Below are positions 28,008 through 36,804 of a DNA stretch of 64,000 nt, in pieces. The position numbers and the translations under genes were made by a program. Origin of the DNA: Stenotrophomonas sp. SAU14A_NAIMI4_8. Its GTDB lineage: Bacteria; Pseudomonadota; Gammaproteobacteria; Xanthomonadales; Xanthomonadaceae. Location: assembly GCF_003086695.1 (NCBI RefSeq), contig NZ_CP025999.1:1527670-1591669 (forward strand), written 5' to 3'. The notes beneath the pieces were generated by a model that did no database searches, was not told the DNA's origin, and worked only from the letters and a program-made list of their open reading frames with translations. Within the stretch, counting starts at the first letter, position 1; each line of letters begins with the position of its first letter.

Positions 28008-28886
28008 TTACAGGGCTTCCAGCTGCTTTCGCAGCGCGGCCAGCTGCGCGCGCAGGGTGTCGTTCTCGCGGGTCAGCGCCACCACCCGGCGGCGCAGGGC
28101 CGGCGCGTCTTCGCCCAGCTGCTCCAGCGCCGACAGCACCTCGGCATCGCGGCTGGCAACCTCGTCGTCGCTGGGCTCTTCAAAATCCATCTCGGCCGGT
28201 TCGGGCTTCGGCGCGCGCGGCTTGCGCTTGGATTCGCGCACGCGCTTGGCGGCCTGCTTCAGCTCGTCCTTGCCACCGGCCGCAGCCGCGCGCTGCTCTT
28301 CTTCCGGCAGGTCGGCCACGGCGGCGGCCGCGCTGATCGAAATCACCCCGGCCTTCACCGCCTCCACCACTTCAGCCGCGGCCTGGGCGTGGATGCGCTC
28401 GATCATGCCCACCTGGCTGGTGCTCAGCTTGGCTTCGCGGGCCAGCTCGGCGCGGCTGACCTTCGGTGCCGGTTCCCACGGCGGGCTGTCTTCGCCCGTG
28501 TCATCGGCCGGCTCGGCGGTGCCATCGCTTTCGCGCTGCAGCTGCGCCTGTTCCACCTGCTTGCGTGCGGACAGGATGTCACGCTTGCGCAGGGCCAGCA
28601 CGCCGCGCTGGAAGTCGGACACGCTGCGGCGGCCCAGGTGCTGCTCGATCATCCACAGGTGTACGTCTTCCATGCTCTGGAAGCGGGTGTTCTGCACGGT
28701 GTTGAACGGCAGGCCGTGCTTCTGGCAGATGCCGAAACGGTTGTGGCCATCCACCAGCACATCGCCCCACAGCACCAGCGCATCGCGGCAGCCTTCGGCC
28801 AGGATGCTGCGCTCCAGCGCGTCGTGTTCATCGGCGGTAAGCGGGTCGATGTAGGCCTTCAGTTCTTCTTTGACGACGATGTCCAT
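28008..28886 (-). CDS. Orphan ParB N-terminal-domain protein
   Basis: A 292-aa protein with an N-terminal ParB/sulfiredoxin-like fold. The characteristic DGHNR motif sits in VLWGDVLVDGHNRFGICQ. A helix-turn-helix-like part follows (RAELAREAKLSTSQVGMIER), then a basic linker and a C-terminal coiled coil (LRRRVVALTRENDTLRAQLA). No parA is adjacent and there are no plasmid features, so chromosome partition is unlikely; a DNA-binding or nucleotide-binding regulatory role is possible. GTG 28892 is an alternative start two codons upstream. Confidence 0.75.
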   Translation of the reverse strand: MDIVVKEELKAYIDPLTADEHDALERSILAEGCRDALVLWGDVLVDGHNRFGICQKHGLPFNTVQNTRFQSMEDVHLWMIEQHLGRRSVSDFQRGVLALRKRDILSARKQVEQAQLQRESDGTAEPADDTGEDSPPWEPAPKVSRAELAREAKLSTSQVGMIERIHAQAAAEVVEAVKAGVISISAAAAVADLPEEEQRAAAAGGKDELKQAAKRVRESKRKPRAPKPEPAEMDFEEPSDDEVASRDAEVLSALEQLGEDAPALRRRVVALTRENDTLRAQLAALRKQLEAL

Positions 28887-28949
28887 GGGCACGGCAACAG
28901 GCAGGAGCGGAACCGACCATTGTACCCGCTCGCCCGGGCCGGCCCCGGC

Positions 28950-30302
28950 TCAGGCGGTGGCCCGGATCATCTCGCCCAGGATGGCGGTGATCTGGTCGAT
29001 CTGCGGCTTGTCCACGATCAGCGGCGGCGACAGCGCGATGATGTCGCCGGTGCAGCGCACCAGCAGCCGGCCATCGTGGAAGCAGCGCCGGAACACCTCG
29101 TAGCCACGGCTGCCGGGGGCATCGCGGCGCGGCGCCAGCTCCACCGCACCGACCAGGCCGAAGTTGCGGATGTCGATCACGTTGGGCAGGCCCTGCAGCG
29201 CGTGCAGGCGTTCCTGCCAGTACTCGCCCAGCTCGATGGCGCGTTCGAACAGCCGTTCTTCGGCGTAGATGTCCAGCGTAGCCAGGGCCGCTGCACAGGC
29301 CAGCGGGTGGCCCGAATACGTATAGCCGTGGAACAGTTCGATGGCCTGCGCAGGTCCCTGCATGAAGCTGGCATGCACCGTATCGCTGACCAGCACCCCG
29401 CCCAGCGGCACGGCGCCGTTGCTGGCGCCCTTGGCGAAGGTCAGCAGGTCCGGGGTGACCCCGAAGCGCTGTGCCGCGAAGGGCATGCCGACCCGCCCAA
29501 AGCCGGTGATCACTTCGTCGAACACCAGCAGGATGCCGTGCTGGTCGCAGATCTCGCGCAGCCGCTGCAGGTAGCCGGGGGCGGGCAGGATCACCCCGGC
29601 CGAGCCGGCCACCGGCTCGACGAACACCGCGGCAATGGTGGACGGGTCGTGCAGGGCGACCAGCCGTTCCAGGTCATCGGCCAGTTCGGCGCCCTGCCGC
29701 GGCAGGCCCTTGCTGAAGGCGTTGCGCTCCAGGTCCAGGGTGTGCCGCAGGTAGTCCACGCCGCCCAGTTGCAGGCCGAACTGTTTGCGGTTGTTGGGCA
29801 GTCCGCCCAGCGCCATGCCGCCGAAGCCCACCCCGTGGTAGCCCTTCTCGCGGCTGATGAAGCGGGTGCGCTGGCCTTCGCCGCGCAGGCGGTGGTGGGC
29901 CAGCACGATCTTCATCGCGGTATCCACCGCTTCCGAGCCGGAACTGGTCAGGAACACATGGTTCAGGCTGGCCGGGGCCAGTGCGGCCAGGCGCTGGGCC
30001 AGGGCGAAGGCCGGTGGCGACCCCATCTGGAAGCCAGGCGCGTAGTCCAGCGTGGCGGCCTGGTCGGCGATGGCCTTGATGATGCCGGGACGGGCGTGGC
30101 CGGCGTTGCAGCACCACAGGCCGGCCGTGCCATCCAGGATGCTGCGCCCGTCCACATCTTCGTAGTGCATGCCGGCCGCGCGCACCAGCATGCGTGGCGC
30201 ACCCTTGTACTGACGGTTGGCGGTGAACGGCATCCAGTACGCATCGAGCGATTCGGGGCGCTGGGTCGCCAGCGCGTGCGGGTCGATCGCGGGATTCTTC
30301 AT
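28950..30302 (-). CDS. Omega-amino acid--pyruvate aminotransferase (class III)
   Basis: A 450-aa PLP enzyme of the class-III aminotransferase family, close to beta-alanine/omega-amino acid--pyruvate transaminases. Conserved parts: YWMPFTANRQYK opening, GTAGLWCCNAGH, SSGSEAVDTAMKIVLAHHR, LLVFDEVITGFGR with the PLP aspartate, and LTFAKGASNGAVPLGG with the Schiff-base lysine. It could transaminate putrescine, GABA or beta-alanine with pyruvate. It is divergent from puuC across 119 bp, which suggests a role in polyamine or omega-amine catabolism. The exact substrate is open. Confidence 0.85.
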   Translation of the reverse strand: MKNPAIDPHALATQRPESLDAYWMPFTANRQYKGAPRMLVRAAGMHYEDVDGRSILDGTAGLWCCNAGHARPGIIKAIADQAATLDYAPGFQMGSPPAFALAQRLAALAPASLNHVFLTSSGSEAVDTAMKIVLAHHRLRGEGQRTRFISREKGYHGVGFGGMALGGLPNNRKQFGLQLGGVDYLRHTLDLERNAFSKGLPRQGAELADDLERLVALHDPSTIAAVFVEPVAGSAGVILPAPGYLQRLREICDQHGILLVFDEVITGFGRVGMPFAAQRFGVTPDLLTFAKGASNGAVPLGGVLVSDTVHASFMQGPAQAIELFHGYTYSGHPLACAAALATLDIYAEERLFERAIELGEYWQERLHALQGLPNVIDIRNFGLVGAVELAPRRDAPGSRGYEVFRRCFHDGRLLVRCTGDIIALSPPLIVDKPQIDQITAILGEMIRATA

Positions 30303-30421
30303 GCCGCCTCCGTCGGGTCCGTTGCGCTGACTGTAGCGCAGCCGGTGGGCGCGATGCCCGCTCACGGGCGGAATGCGGGCGTGGCGGTATAACCGTGGCA
30401 GATCTTCACCCGGAACCGGAC

Positions 30422-31918
30422 ATGGCCGACTTCCCCGACCGCAGCCATTGGCAGGCACTGGCCGGCCAGCTGACCCTGCCATCGCAGGCCTTCATCGATG
30501 GCCGCTACGTGGACGCGGCCAGCGGCGCCCGCTTCGACTGCATCAGCCCCATCGATGGGCGCGTGCTGGGCCAGGTGGCCGACTGTGATGCACACGACGT
30601 GGACCGTGCGGTACTGGCCGCGCGCCGCGCGTTCGATGCGGGCCACTGGTCGCAGGCCAGTCCCTCCCATCGCAAGCGCGTGCTGCAGGCGCTTGCCGCG
30701 CTGGTGGAACACCATGCCGACGAACTGGCCCTGCTGGAAACCCTGGACATGGGCAAGCCGGTGCGCGATGCGCGGCGCATCGACCTGCCTGGCGTGGTGC
30801 GCTGCCTGGCCTGGACGGCCGAGGCGGTGGACAAGCTGTACGGCGGGATAGCGCCCACCGGGCCACACGAGCTGGGCCTGGTCAGTCGCGAGCCTGCCGG
30901 TGTGGTGGGCGCCATCGTGCCGTGGAATTTTCCGCTGCTGATGGCCTGCTGGAAGATCGCGCCGGCACTGGCGATGGGCAATTCGGTGGTGCTGAAGCCG
31001 TCCGAGCGCTCACCGTTGAGCGCGCTGCGGCTGGCCGCGCTGGCCGCCGAAGCGGGGCTGCCGGACGGTGTGCTGAACGTGCTGCCGGGCCATGGCGAAC
31101 GCGTGGGCGAACCGCTGGCCCTGCACATGCACGTGGACGTGCTGGCGTTCACCGGCTCCACCGCCACCGGCGCCCGGCTGCTGCAGTACGCCGGGCGTTC
31201 CAACCTGAAGCGGGTCTGGCTGGAGTGCGGTGGCAAGAGCCCGCACCTGGTGTTCGCCGATGCACCGGATCTGGATGCCGCAGCCAAGGGTGTGGCACAG
31301 GGCATCTTCTTCAACCAGGGTGAAGTCTGCACGGCCGGATCGCGCCTGTTGGTGGAGCGCTCGATCCGTGACGATTTCGTGCACCAGGTGCTGGCGTACG
31401 CGCGGCACATGCAACCTCGGCACCCGCTGGAAGCGGACGCGCCGATGGGCGCGCTGGTGGATGCGGCGCACGTGGAAAAAGTGTTGGCCGATATCGCCCG
31501 CGCCGAGGCCGACGGCGCGCGCCTGCTGTTGGGCGGGCAACGCGCGCCGGTCGAGGCGGGCGGATGCTACGTGCAGCCCACCGTGTTCGACCAGGTGCGG
31601 CCGGAACAGGCGCTGGCCCGCGAAGAAGTGTTCGGACCGGTGCTGGCGGTGCTGGGTTTCGACAGTGAAGCCGAGGCCGTTCGCCTGGCCAATGACAGCC
31701 GTTATGGACTGGCCGCGGGACTGTGGACGCGCGATCTGGGCCGCGCCCACCGCGTGGCCCGCCAGCTGCGCGCGGGCAGCGTGTGGGTGAACGGCTGGGA
31801 TGGCGGTGACATGACCGCGCCGTTTGGCGGCTACAAGCAATCGGGAAATGGCCGCGACAAATCGCTGCACGCCTTCGACAAGTACAGCGAGATCAAGGCC
31901 ACCTGGATCCAGTTGTAG
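30422..31918 (+). CDS. puuC: Gamma-glutamyl-gamma-aminobutyraldehyde dehydrogenase-like aldehyde dehydrogenase
   Basis: A 498-aa NAD(P)-dependent aldehyde dehydrogenase, near-identical in length to E. coli PuuC. Motifs: PWNFPLLMACWKIAPALAMG, TGSTATG cofactor loop, catalytic glutamate in LECGGKSPHLVF and catalytic cysteine in FFNQGEVCTAGSRL. It would oxidise gamma-glutamyl-gamma-aminobutyraldehyde to gamma-glutamyl-GABA. ATG 30422 gives the PuuC length; an in-frame GTG at 30395 adds nine residues. The puuB, puuD and puuA homologues are about 7-9 kb downstream. Confidence 0.85.
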   Translation: MADFPDRSHWQALAGQLTLPSQAFIDGRYVDAASGARFDCISPIDGRVLGQVADCDAHDVDRAVLAARRAFDAGHWSQASPSHRKRVLQALAALVEHHADELALLETLDMGKPVRDARRIDLPGVVRCLAWTAEAVDKLYGGIAPTGPHELGLVSREPAGVVGAIVPWNFPLLMACWKIAPALAMGNSVVLKPSERSPLSALRLAALAAEAGLPDGVLNVLPGHGERVGEPLALHMHVDVLAFTGSTATGARLLQYAGRSNLKRVWLECGGKSPHLVFADAPDLDAAAKGVAQGIFFNQGEVCTAGSRLLVERSIRDDFVHQVLAYARHMQPRHPLEADAPMGALVDAAHVEKVLADIARAEADGARLLLGGQRAPVEAGGCYVQPTVFDQVRPEQALAREEVFGPVLAVLGFDSEAEAVRLANDSRYGLAAGLWTRDLGRAHRVARQLRAGSVWVNGWDGGDMTAPFGGYKQSGNGRDKSLHAFDKYSEIKATWIQL

Positions 31919-32078
31919 CGTCGAGCTTGCTCGACTGCTCTTCGCTTTCTGTAGAGTCGAGCTTGCTCGACTGCTCTTCGCGAACGGCAGTCGAGCAAGC
32001 TCGACTCTACAACGGCAAAGCAGTCGAGCAAGCTCGACTCTACGACGGCACGGCAGTCGAGCAGGCTCGACGCTACCG
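31917..32078. repeat. Five SMAG repeats (GTAGAGTCGAG family)
   Basis: Two direct copies (GTAGCGTCGAGCTTGCTCGA at 31917, GTAGAGTCGAGC at about 31951) are followed by three inverted copies (AGTCGAGCAAGCTCGACTCT types near 31988, 32022, 32053). They fill the convergent gap between puuC and the hypothetical gene and could fold into nested hairpins. Confidence 0.9.
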
Positions 32079-32729
32079 GCAACGTGCGCTGACCACGGCC
32101 ACGGCGTCACGCAGTGCCTGCCGGTCCACGTCCTTCACCGCGCCCTGGAAATAGGCCATGTCCTGCTTCCCCAGTTCGCACGGATCGATCATGTAGCCCG
32201 GCGGCCACAAGCCCAGCAGTTGCGCGACGCCCTGCACGATCTGCTCGGGTGACATCTGTGGGCGCATGTGGAAGTAGTTCCGGCGCGGGGCGAATGCCGC
32301 GTGCACTTCGCGGCGACCCAGCAGCCTGGGCGCTACGCCCGCCGCAGTGATGCCATCACCTCCCTCGATGCTGCCGGCTGGCAGGCCCAGCGACAGCGGT
32401 GCCATTGTCGGCGCCCCATCAGTCTCCCTGTCGACAGGGCGCGGCGCTGCGGAGGGCAAACGCTGCGGCCTGGCTGGCCGCGCCGTGGATGCGGCAGCAG
32501 GTTCAGCGCGCAGCGGCACGGGCGGTGGCAATGCCGGCGCCGCTGGCAGCCAGCGCAGGCTGATGCGTGCTTCATCGGCAGGTGGCGGGTCGATGCGGCC
32601 GCTGCGCCACAGCCAGGCACCGAGCAGCGCATGCAGCAGCACCACCAGCAGGCAGGCCACGCCGCGCGGCAGCAGTGGCGAATCGGACCAGCGCAACACC
32701 ACAACAGGGGCCATCGGCAGCGCATCCAT
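32073..32729 (-). CDS. Hypothetical single-pass membrane protein
   Basis: A 218-aa protein with one N-terminal TM helix (VACLLVVLLHALLGAWLW, about residues 25-42) followed by a Pro/Ala/Arg-rich linker. A C-terminal soluble domain contains PRRNYFHMRPQMSPEQIVQG and ends YMIDPCELGK then DAVAVVSARCR. The two C-terminal-domain cysteines may pair. The C-terminal end overlaps the last SMAG arm. ATG 32729 was chosen since upstream residues are not conserved-looking; ATG 32714 is possible. I do not recognise a family with known function. Confidence 0.6.
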   Translation of the reverse strand: MDALPMAPVVVLRWSDSPLLPRGVACLLVVLLHALLGAWLWRSGRIDPPPADEARISLRWLPAAPALPPPVPLRAEPAAASTARPARPQRLPSAAPRPVDRETDGAPTMAPLSLGLPAGSIEGGDGITAAGVAPRLLGRREVHAAFAPRRNYFHMRPQMSPEQIVQGVAQLLGLWPPGYMIDPCELGKQDMAYFQGAVKDVDRQALRDAVAVVSARCR

Positions 32730-32859
32730 GCAGTAACCGGTGGCGCAGCGTAACGCCCGGTCAGAAAAATTCCGTTGTCTTGGTGTCGGCTGAAACCATC
32801 GTCCCGTCAGGCCGTCCGCGCGTGGCAGAATCGGTCGATCCACCTTCCACGCCTCGCCG

Positions 32860-34140
32860 ATGTCCACGCTCTCCACTGCTGCAGCCCCCGTGAATTCGCC
32901 CCGCCGTGTGCTGCTGGCCAGCCTGATCGGCACCACCATCGAATTCTTCGATTTCTACATCTATGCCACCGCGGCAGTGCTGGTGTTCCCGCACCTGTTC
33001 TTCCCGGAAAGCAGCGACCAGGCGGCCCTGCTGCAGTCGCTGGCGACCTTCGCGGTGGCCTTCATCGCGCGGCCGGTGGGCTCGGCGGTGTTCGGCCACT
33101 TCGGCGACCGCATCGGTCGCAAGGCCACGCTGGTGGCGGCGCTGCTGACCATGGGGCTGTCCACTGTCGCAATCGGCCTGCTGCCGACCCATGCGCAGAT
33201 CGGGCTGTGGGCGCCGGCACTGCTGGCCCTGTGCCGTTTCGGCCAGGGTCTGGGGCTGGGCGGCGAATGGGGCGGGGCGGTGCTGCTGGCCACCGAGAAC
33301 GCACCGCCGGGCAAGCGCGCCTGGTACGGCATGTTCCCGCAGCTGGGCGCGCCGCTGGGGTTCCTGTTGTCGGCCGGCATCTTCCTGCTGCTCGGGCGCT
33401 GGCTCAGCCAGCAGGATTTCCTGCAGTGGGGCTGGCGCATTCCGTTCGTGGCCAGCGCGCTGCTGGTCACCCTGGGGCTGTGGGTGCGGTTGAACATCCA
33501 CGAGACGCCGGATTTCCAGAAGGCGCTGGATCGCAAGGCGCCGGTGCGCCTGCCGATGTGGACCGTGCTGCGCCACCATGCCGTGCCCATGCTGCTGGGC
33601 ACGCTGGGCGCCTTCGCCACCTTCGTGCTGTTCTACCTGATGACGGTGTTCAGCCTGGGCCACGGCACCGCGGTGCTGGGCTACAGCCGCGAGCAGTTCC
33701 TGCTGATGCAGATGGTGGCCATGCTGTTCTTCGCCATTGGCATCCCGTTGTCGGCGCGCTATGGCGACCGCTGGGGCACGCGCCGCACGATGATCATCGC
33801 CAGCGTGCTGATCCTGGGCTTCGGTGTGTTGTTCGCGCCGCTGTTCCAGGCGCACAGCCCGTGGCTGGTGCTCACCTTCCTGTGCCTGGGGCTGTTCCTG
33901 ATGGGCCTGACCTACGGTCCCTGCGGTACCTTCCTGGCCGAGATCTACCCGGTGGAGGTGCGCTACACCGGCGCCTCGCTGTCGTTCAACCTGGCCGGCA
34001 TCCTGGGCGCGGCGCCGGCACCGTACCTGGCCACCTGGCTGGCCGAACGTTTCGGCCTGGTCGCAGTGGGCTACTACCTGTGCCTGACCGCGGTGGCCAC
34101 CCTGTGCGCGCTGGTGGCGCTGCACCGGCGCGGTCGTTGA
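32860..34140 (+). CDS. MFS transporter, metabolite:H+ symporter family
   Basis: A 426-aa inner-membrane transporter with 12 TM helices. N-terminal IGTTIEFFDFYIYATAAVL and the loop motif GHFGDRIGRKATLV are typical of the metabolite:H+ symporter branch (shikimate, alpha-ketoglutarate, proline/betaine carriers such as ShiA, KgtP, ProP). The loop after TM8 has a second copy, ARYGDRWGTRRTMI. Substrate not predictable. It is divergent from the hypothetical gene at 32073. Confidence 0.87.
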   Translation: MSTLSTAAAPVNSPRRVLLASLIGTTIEFFDFYIYATAAVLVFPHLFFPESSDQAALLQSLATFAVAFIARPVGSAVFGHFGDRIGRKATLVAALLTMGLSTVAIGLLPTHAQIGLWAPALLALCRFGQGLGLGGEWGGAVLLATENAPPGKRAWYGMFPQLGAPLGFLLSAGIFLLLGRWLSQQDFLQWGWRIPFVASALLVTLGLWVRLNIHETPDFQKALDRKAPVRLPMWTVLRHHAVPMLLGTLGAFATFVLFYLMTVFSLGHGTAVLGYSREQFLLMQMVAMLFFAIGIPLSARYGDRWGTRRTMIIASVLILGFGVLFAPLFQAHSPWLVLTFLCLGLFLMGLTYGPCGTFLAEIYPVEVRYTGASLSFNLAGILGAAPAPYLATWLAERFGLVAVGYYLCLTAVATLCALVALHRRGR

Positions 34141-34146
34141 CGGCCG

Positions 34147-34608
34147 TCAGCCGAAGATGCGCTTGAGCGTGCGGCCCAGCCAACCGCCGCTCTGGTGCTC
34201 GCGGGCGAACTGGTTCAAGTGCGCCTTCACCTGCTCGGCATAGGCCTGGTCGTCGCCACGGATGTGGTTGAACAACCAGCGCGAGAGCATGGTGCGCAGC
34301 TCGTCGCTGACATCCTCGCCAGCCTGGAAGCGCAACCGGTACTCGGCCACGCGCTTGATGAAGATTTCATGCACGCGCTTGTGCGCCGCGCAGAACGGGT
34401 AACCCGCTTCCTCCATCAACTCCTCTTCGAACGCGAAGTGGGACATGGTGTAGTCCACCACCTCGTCGATCACCTCGGCTACCGCCACGCGCTGCAGGCT
34501 GGACTGCGCCACGTGCAGGTGGTTGAGCATTTCCACGATGCGACGATGCTGCTGGTCGATCACATCGATGCCCGTGTTCAGATCGTCCTGCCAGAGCAGT
34601 AGTGCCAT
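34147..34608 (-). CDS. Bacteriohemerythrin
   Basis: A 153-aa cytoplasmic four-helix protein with the di-iron site residues in order: [20 protein letters not shown] (first His), [15 protein letters not shown] (His, Glu), HKRVHEIF (two His) and HIRGDDQAY (His, Asp). It binds O2 reversibly. ATG 34608 starts the conserved domain; upstream in-frame codons are unlike the family. It follows the GGDEF response regulator on the same strand by 85 bp, which suggests a link between oxygen binding and c-di-GMP signalling (inference). Confidence 0.87.
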   Translation of the reverse strand: MALLLWQDDLNTGIDVIDQQHRRIVEMLNHLHVAQSSLQRVAVAEVIDEVVDYTMSHFAFEEELMEEAGYPFCAAHKRVHEIFIKRVAEYRLRFQAGEDVSDELRTMLSRWLFNHIRGDDQAYAEQVKAHLNQFAREHQSGGWLGRTLKRIFG

Positions 34609-34693
34609 CCGTGCGCCCCCTTCATGCTGATGTCGGGAGCGACTGTAGGCGCGCGCCCAGCGGGCGGCGTTGATCTGGATCAAAGCAAGCCTG

Positions 34694-36037
34694 TCAGGAT
34701 AAAGCAGGCTCACGCGCGCGCTGTGGCGGTGCCACCGTGGTGCTGCTGACCCGGTTGCGGCCGCCGGCTTTGGCCAGGTACAGCTGGCGGTCGGCTTCGG
34801 AAATCAGCCGGTGCAGCGAATCGCGCTGCGGCTGCAGGCAGCACAGGCCAATGCTGACGGTCATGCGCAGGGTGGCGGTACCGATATCCACTTCCAGCGC
34901 GGCGATGCGCTGGCGCAGTTCCTCGAAGTACTGCAGCGCTTCGTCCTGTTCCATGTCCGGCACCAGCAGGCAGAATTCTTCGCCCCCAAAGCGTGCGATC
35001 AGGTCCTGGCTGCGCGCGTGGTCGCCCACCGCGCGGGCGACGGCGCGCAGGGCATCGTCGCCGGCTTCGTGGCCGTAGGTATCGTTGATGTGCTTGAAGT
35101 GGTCGATGTCGATCATCGCCACCGCCACGCTCTGGCCATGCAACTGCAGCTGCGGCAGCTGGCGCTGGCTCTGTTCCAGGAAGCAGCGGCGGTTGGGCAG
35201 GCCGGTGAGGAAATCGCGGGTGGCCAGATCCTGCAGCGTGCCGATCAGTTCCAGCTGGTCCACGTTCTGCGAGACGCGGCAGAAGAATTCTTCGCGCGAG
35301 AATGGCTTGCGCAGGAAATCGTTGGCGCCGTTCTTCAGGAAGCGCGGAATCAACGAGGCGTCGGTGTTGCCGGAAATGCCGATCACCGCCACCTTGTCGC
35401 GCGAGCGCAGGGTGCGCAGGCGGCGGGTGAATTCCACGCCCTGCATGCCCGGCATTTCCTGGTCCACCACCGCCAGGCGGATGGCCGGATGGGCCTCGAT
35501 GGCGGCCAGGCCTTCGCTGCCATCGGCCGCTTCGTACACTTCATGGCCGTACATGCGCAGCAGCGCGGCTGCATAACCCCGTGCGGATGGCGAATCGTCC
35601 ACCACCAGCGCGGCGATGCGCCGGTTGCGCTCCAGCCGCTGTACCAGCCAGACCAGATAATCGATGCTGCCCGGCGTGTTCTTCAGCACATAGTCGATGA
35701 TCTGCTGCTGCAGCACGCGCTTGCGCAGGTCTTCGTCATACACGCCGCTGACTACCACGGTGGGCAGATCGCGCTTCAGGAAGAACTCGACCACCGCATC
35801 GCGGTCACCATCGGCCAGCACCAGTCCGGTCAGCACCAGGAACCAGCCGCCTTCCTCGCTCAGCAGGCGGCCGGCCTCGGCCAGGGTGGATGCCACCACC
35901 ACAGGCAGCTCCAGGCGCTGTTCGATCGCCTCGCGCAGCATGCCGGTGAACGCACGTGAATTTTCCACCAGCAGGATCCGCTGCGGCAGGGGATCGGCCA
36001 GGTCGCCATCGACAACGACCTGCGGCAGGACGGGCAT
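34694..36037 (-). CDS. REC-REC-GGDEF response regulator (diguanylate cyclase)
   Basis: A 447-aa cytoplasmic protein. The first receiver domain (about 10-125) looks degenerate: the phosphoacceptor position reads VLTGLVLAD, without the usual Asp. The second (about 145-265) has [16 protein letters not shown] with its Asp, and the KPFSREEFF lysine. The C-terminal GGDEF domain carries FGGEEF with an RSQD inhibitory site five residues before, so it should make c-di-GMP with product feedback. A GTG at 36052 could extend it by five residues. The cognate kinase is not obvious; the MASE1 protein nearby lacks kinase motifs. Confidence 0.88.
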   Translation of the reverse strand: MPVLPQVVVDGDLADPLPQRILLVENSRAFTGMLREAIEQRLELPVVVASTLAEAGRLLSEEGGWFLVLTGLVLADGDRDAVVEFFLKRDLPTVVVSGVYDEDLRKRVLQQQIIDYVLKNTPGSIDYLVWLVQRLERNRRIAALVVDDSPSARGYAAALLRMYGHEVYEAADGSEGLAAIEAHPAIRLAVVDQEMPGMQGVEFTRRLRTLRSRDKVAVIGISGNTDASLIPRFLKNGANDFLRKPFSREEFFCRVSQNVDQLELIGTLQDLATRDFLTGLPNRRCFLEQSQRQLPQLQLHGQSVAVAMIDIDHFKHINDTYGHEAGDDALRAVARAVGDHARSQDLIARFGGEEFCLLVPDMEQDEALQYFEELRQRIAALEVDIGTATLRMTVSIGLCCLQPQRDSLHRLISEADRQLYLAKAGGRNRVSSTTVAPPQRAREPALS

Positions 36038-36307
36038 GGTGCGGTGGCTCACGTGGGAGGGCTTGGCCGGGGTAGCGGCCGTTGCAGGCGAAACTTTAGC
36101 CTCGGACGGTCAGGGGCAGGTCGGGGCGGCACATGGCTGCGCTGGCCGCGGACCGGTATGCTCGGTGCCGCTACCCGGCCGTCCTGGCCGGGGGCCCTCG
36201 GAGTTTCTGGGCACCACCGGTGCCCGCGCCGATGCACACCGGTTGTGCCAGGCGAACGCGGCAGTGCCTGGCCGCCCATCAACATTCAATCCACAAGGGG
36301 GTTGCCC

Positions 36308-36754
36308 GTGCGTTTTTCCCGTATGCGTATCGCAATTGCAGCGGCTGCGCTGCTGTCCACGCCGATGATTGCTGCAGCCGCCTGCTGCCCCAGCGACGGC
36401 AATGGTATCCAGCTGGCCAAGAGTGGTCTGGGCGAAGCGCTGCCCGCCGCACTGAACCTGAGCCAGGATCCGGCCTGGCAGGTCTATGGGTTCCAGCGCG
36501 ATGGCATCACCTATTTCCAGGTGAATGACCTGACCGGTCAGGTGAAGCTGATCGTCGGCACGCTGGACAACGTGTTCTGGACCCTGCCGGCGGGCAAGTC
36601 ACCGGCGAAGACCTCGCTGCCCTCGCAGCGCCTGGTGATTCCGGCCAACGCGTCGCGCCAGGTGGTGTACCGCCGCGCCGAGTTCTCGCTGGTGGTCTAC
36701 GGCAAGGGCGCCGATGCGATCTGGTCGGTGGAACTGCCGGGCGAAGGCCAGTAA
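36308..36754 (+). CDS. Hypothetical exported protein
   Basis: A 148-aa exported protein. GTG 36308 has AGGGGG 6 nt upstream and precedes a Sec signal (FSRMRIAIAAAALLSTPMIA, cleavage after AAA). The mature part starts CCPSDGNGIQLAKSGLGEAL and is beta-rich (WQVYGFQRDGITYFQVND, VKLIVGTLDNVFWTLP). Two adjacent cysteines at the mature N-terminus might be a metal site or, less likely, a lipidation site. No known family recognised. It ends at a bidirectional hairpin shared with the convergent MASE1 gene. Confidence 0.65.
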   Translation: MRFSRMRIAIAAAALLSTPMIAAAACCPSDGNGIQLAKSGLGEALPAALNLSQDPAWQVYGFQRDGITYFQVNDLTGQVKLIVGTLDNVFWTLPAGKSPAKTSLPSQRLVIPANASRQVVYRRAEFSLVVYGKGADAIWSVELPGEGQ

Positions 36755-36765
36755 GCAGCGTGGAT

Positions 36766-36794
36766 GACCGGCCCTGCTGCTTGCGGGGCCGGTC
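36766..36794. terminator. Bidirectional hairpin between convergent genes
   Basis: GACCGGCCC (36766-36774) pairs with GGGCCGGTC (36786-36794) around an 11-nt loop; GTTGC follows. T-runs are poor on both sides. Confidence 0.55.
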
Positions 36795-36804
36795 GTTGCA
36801 GCGC

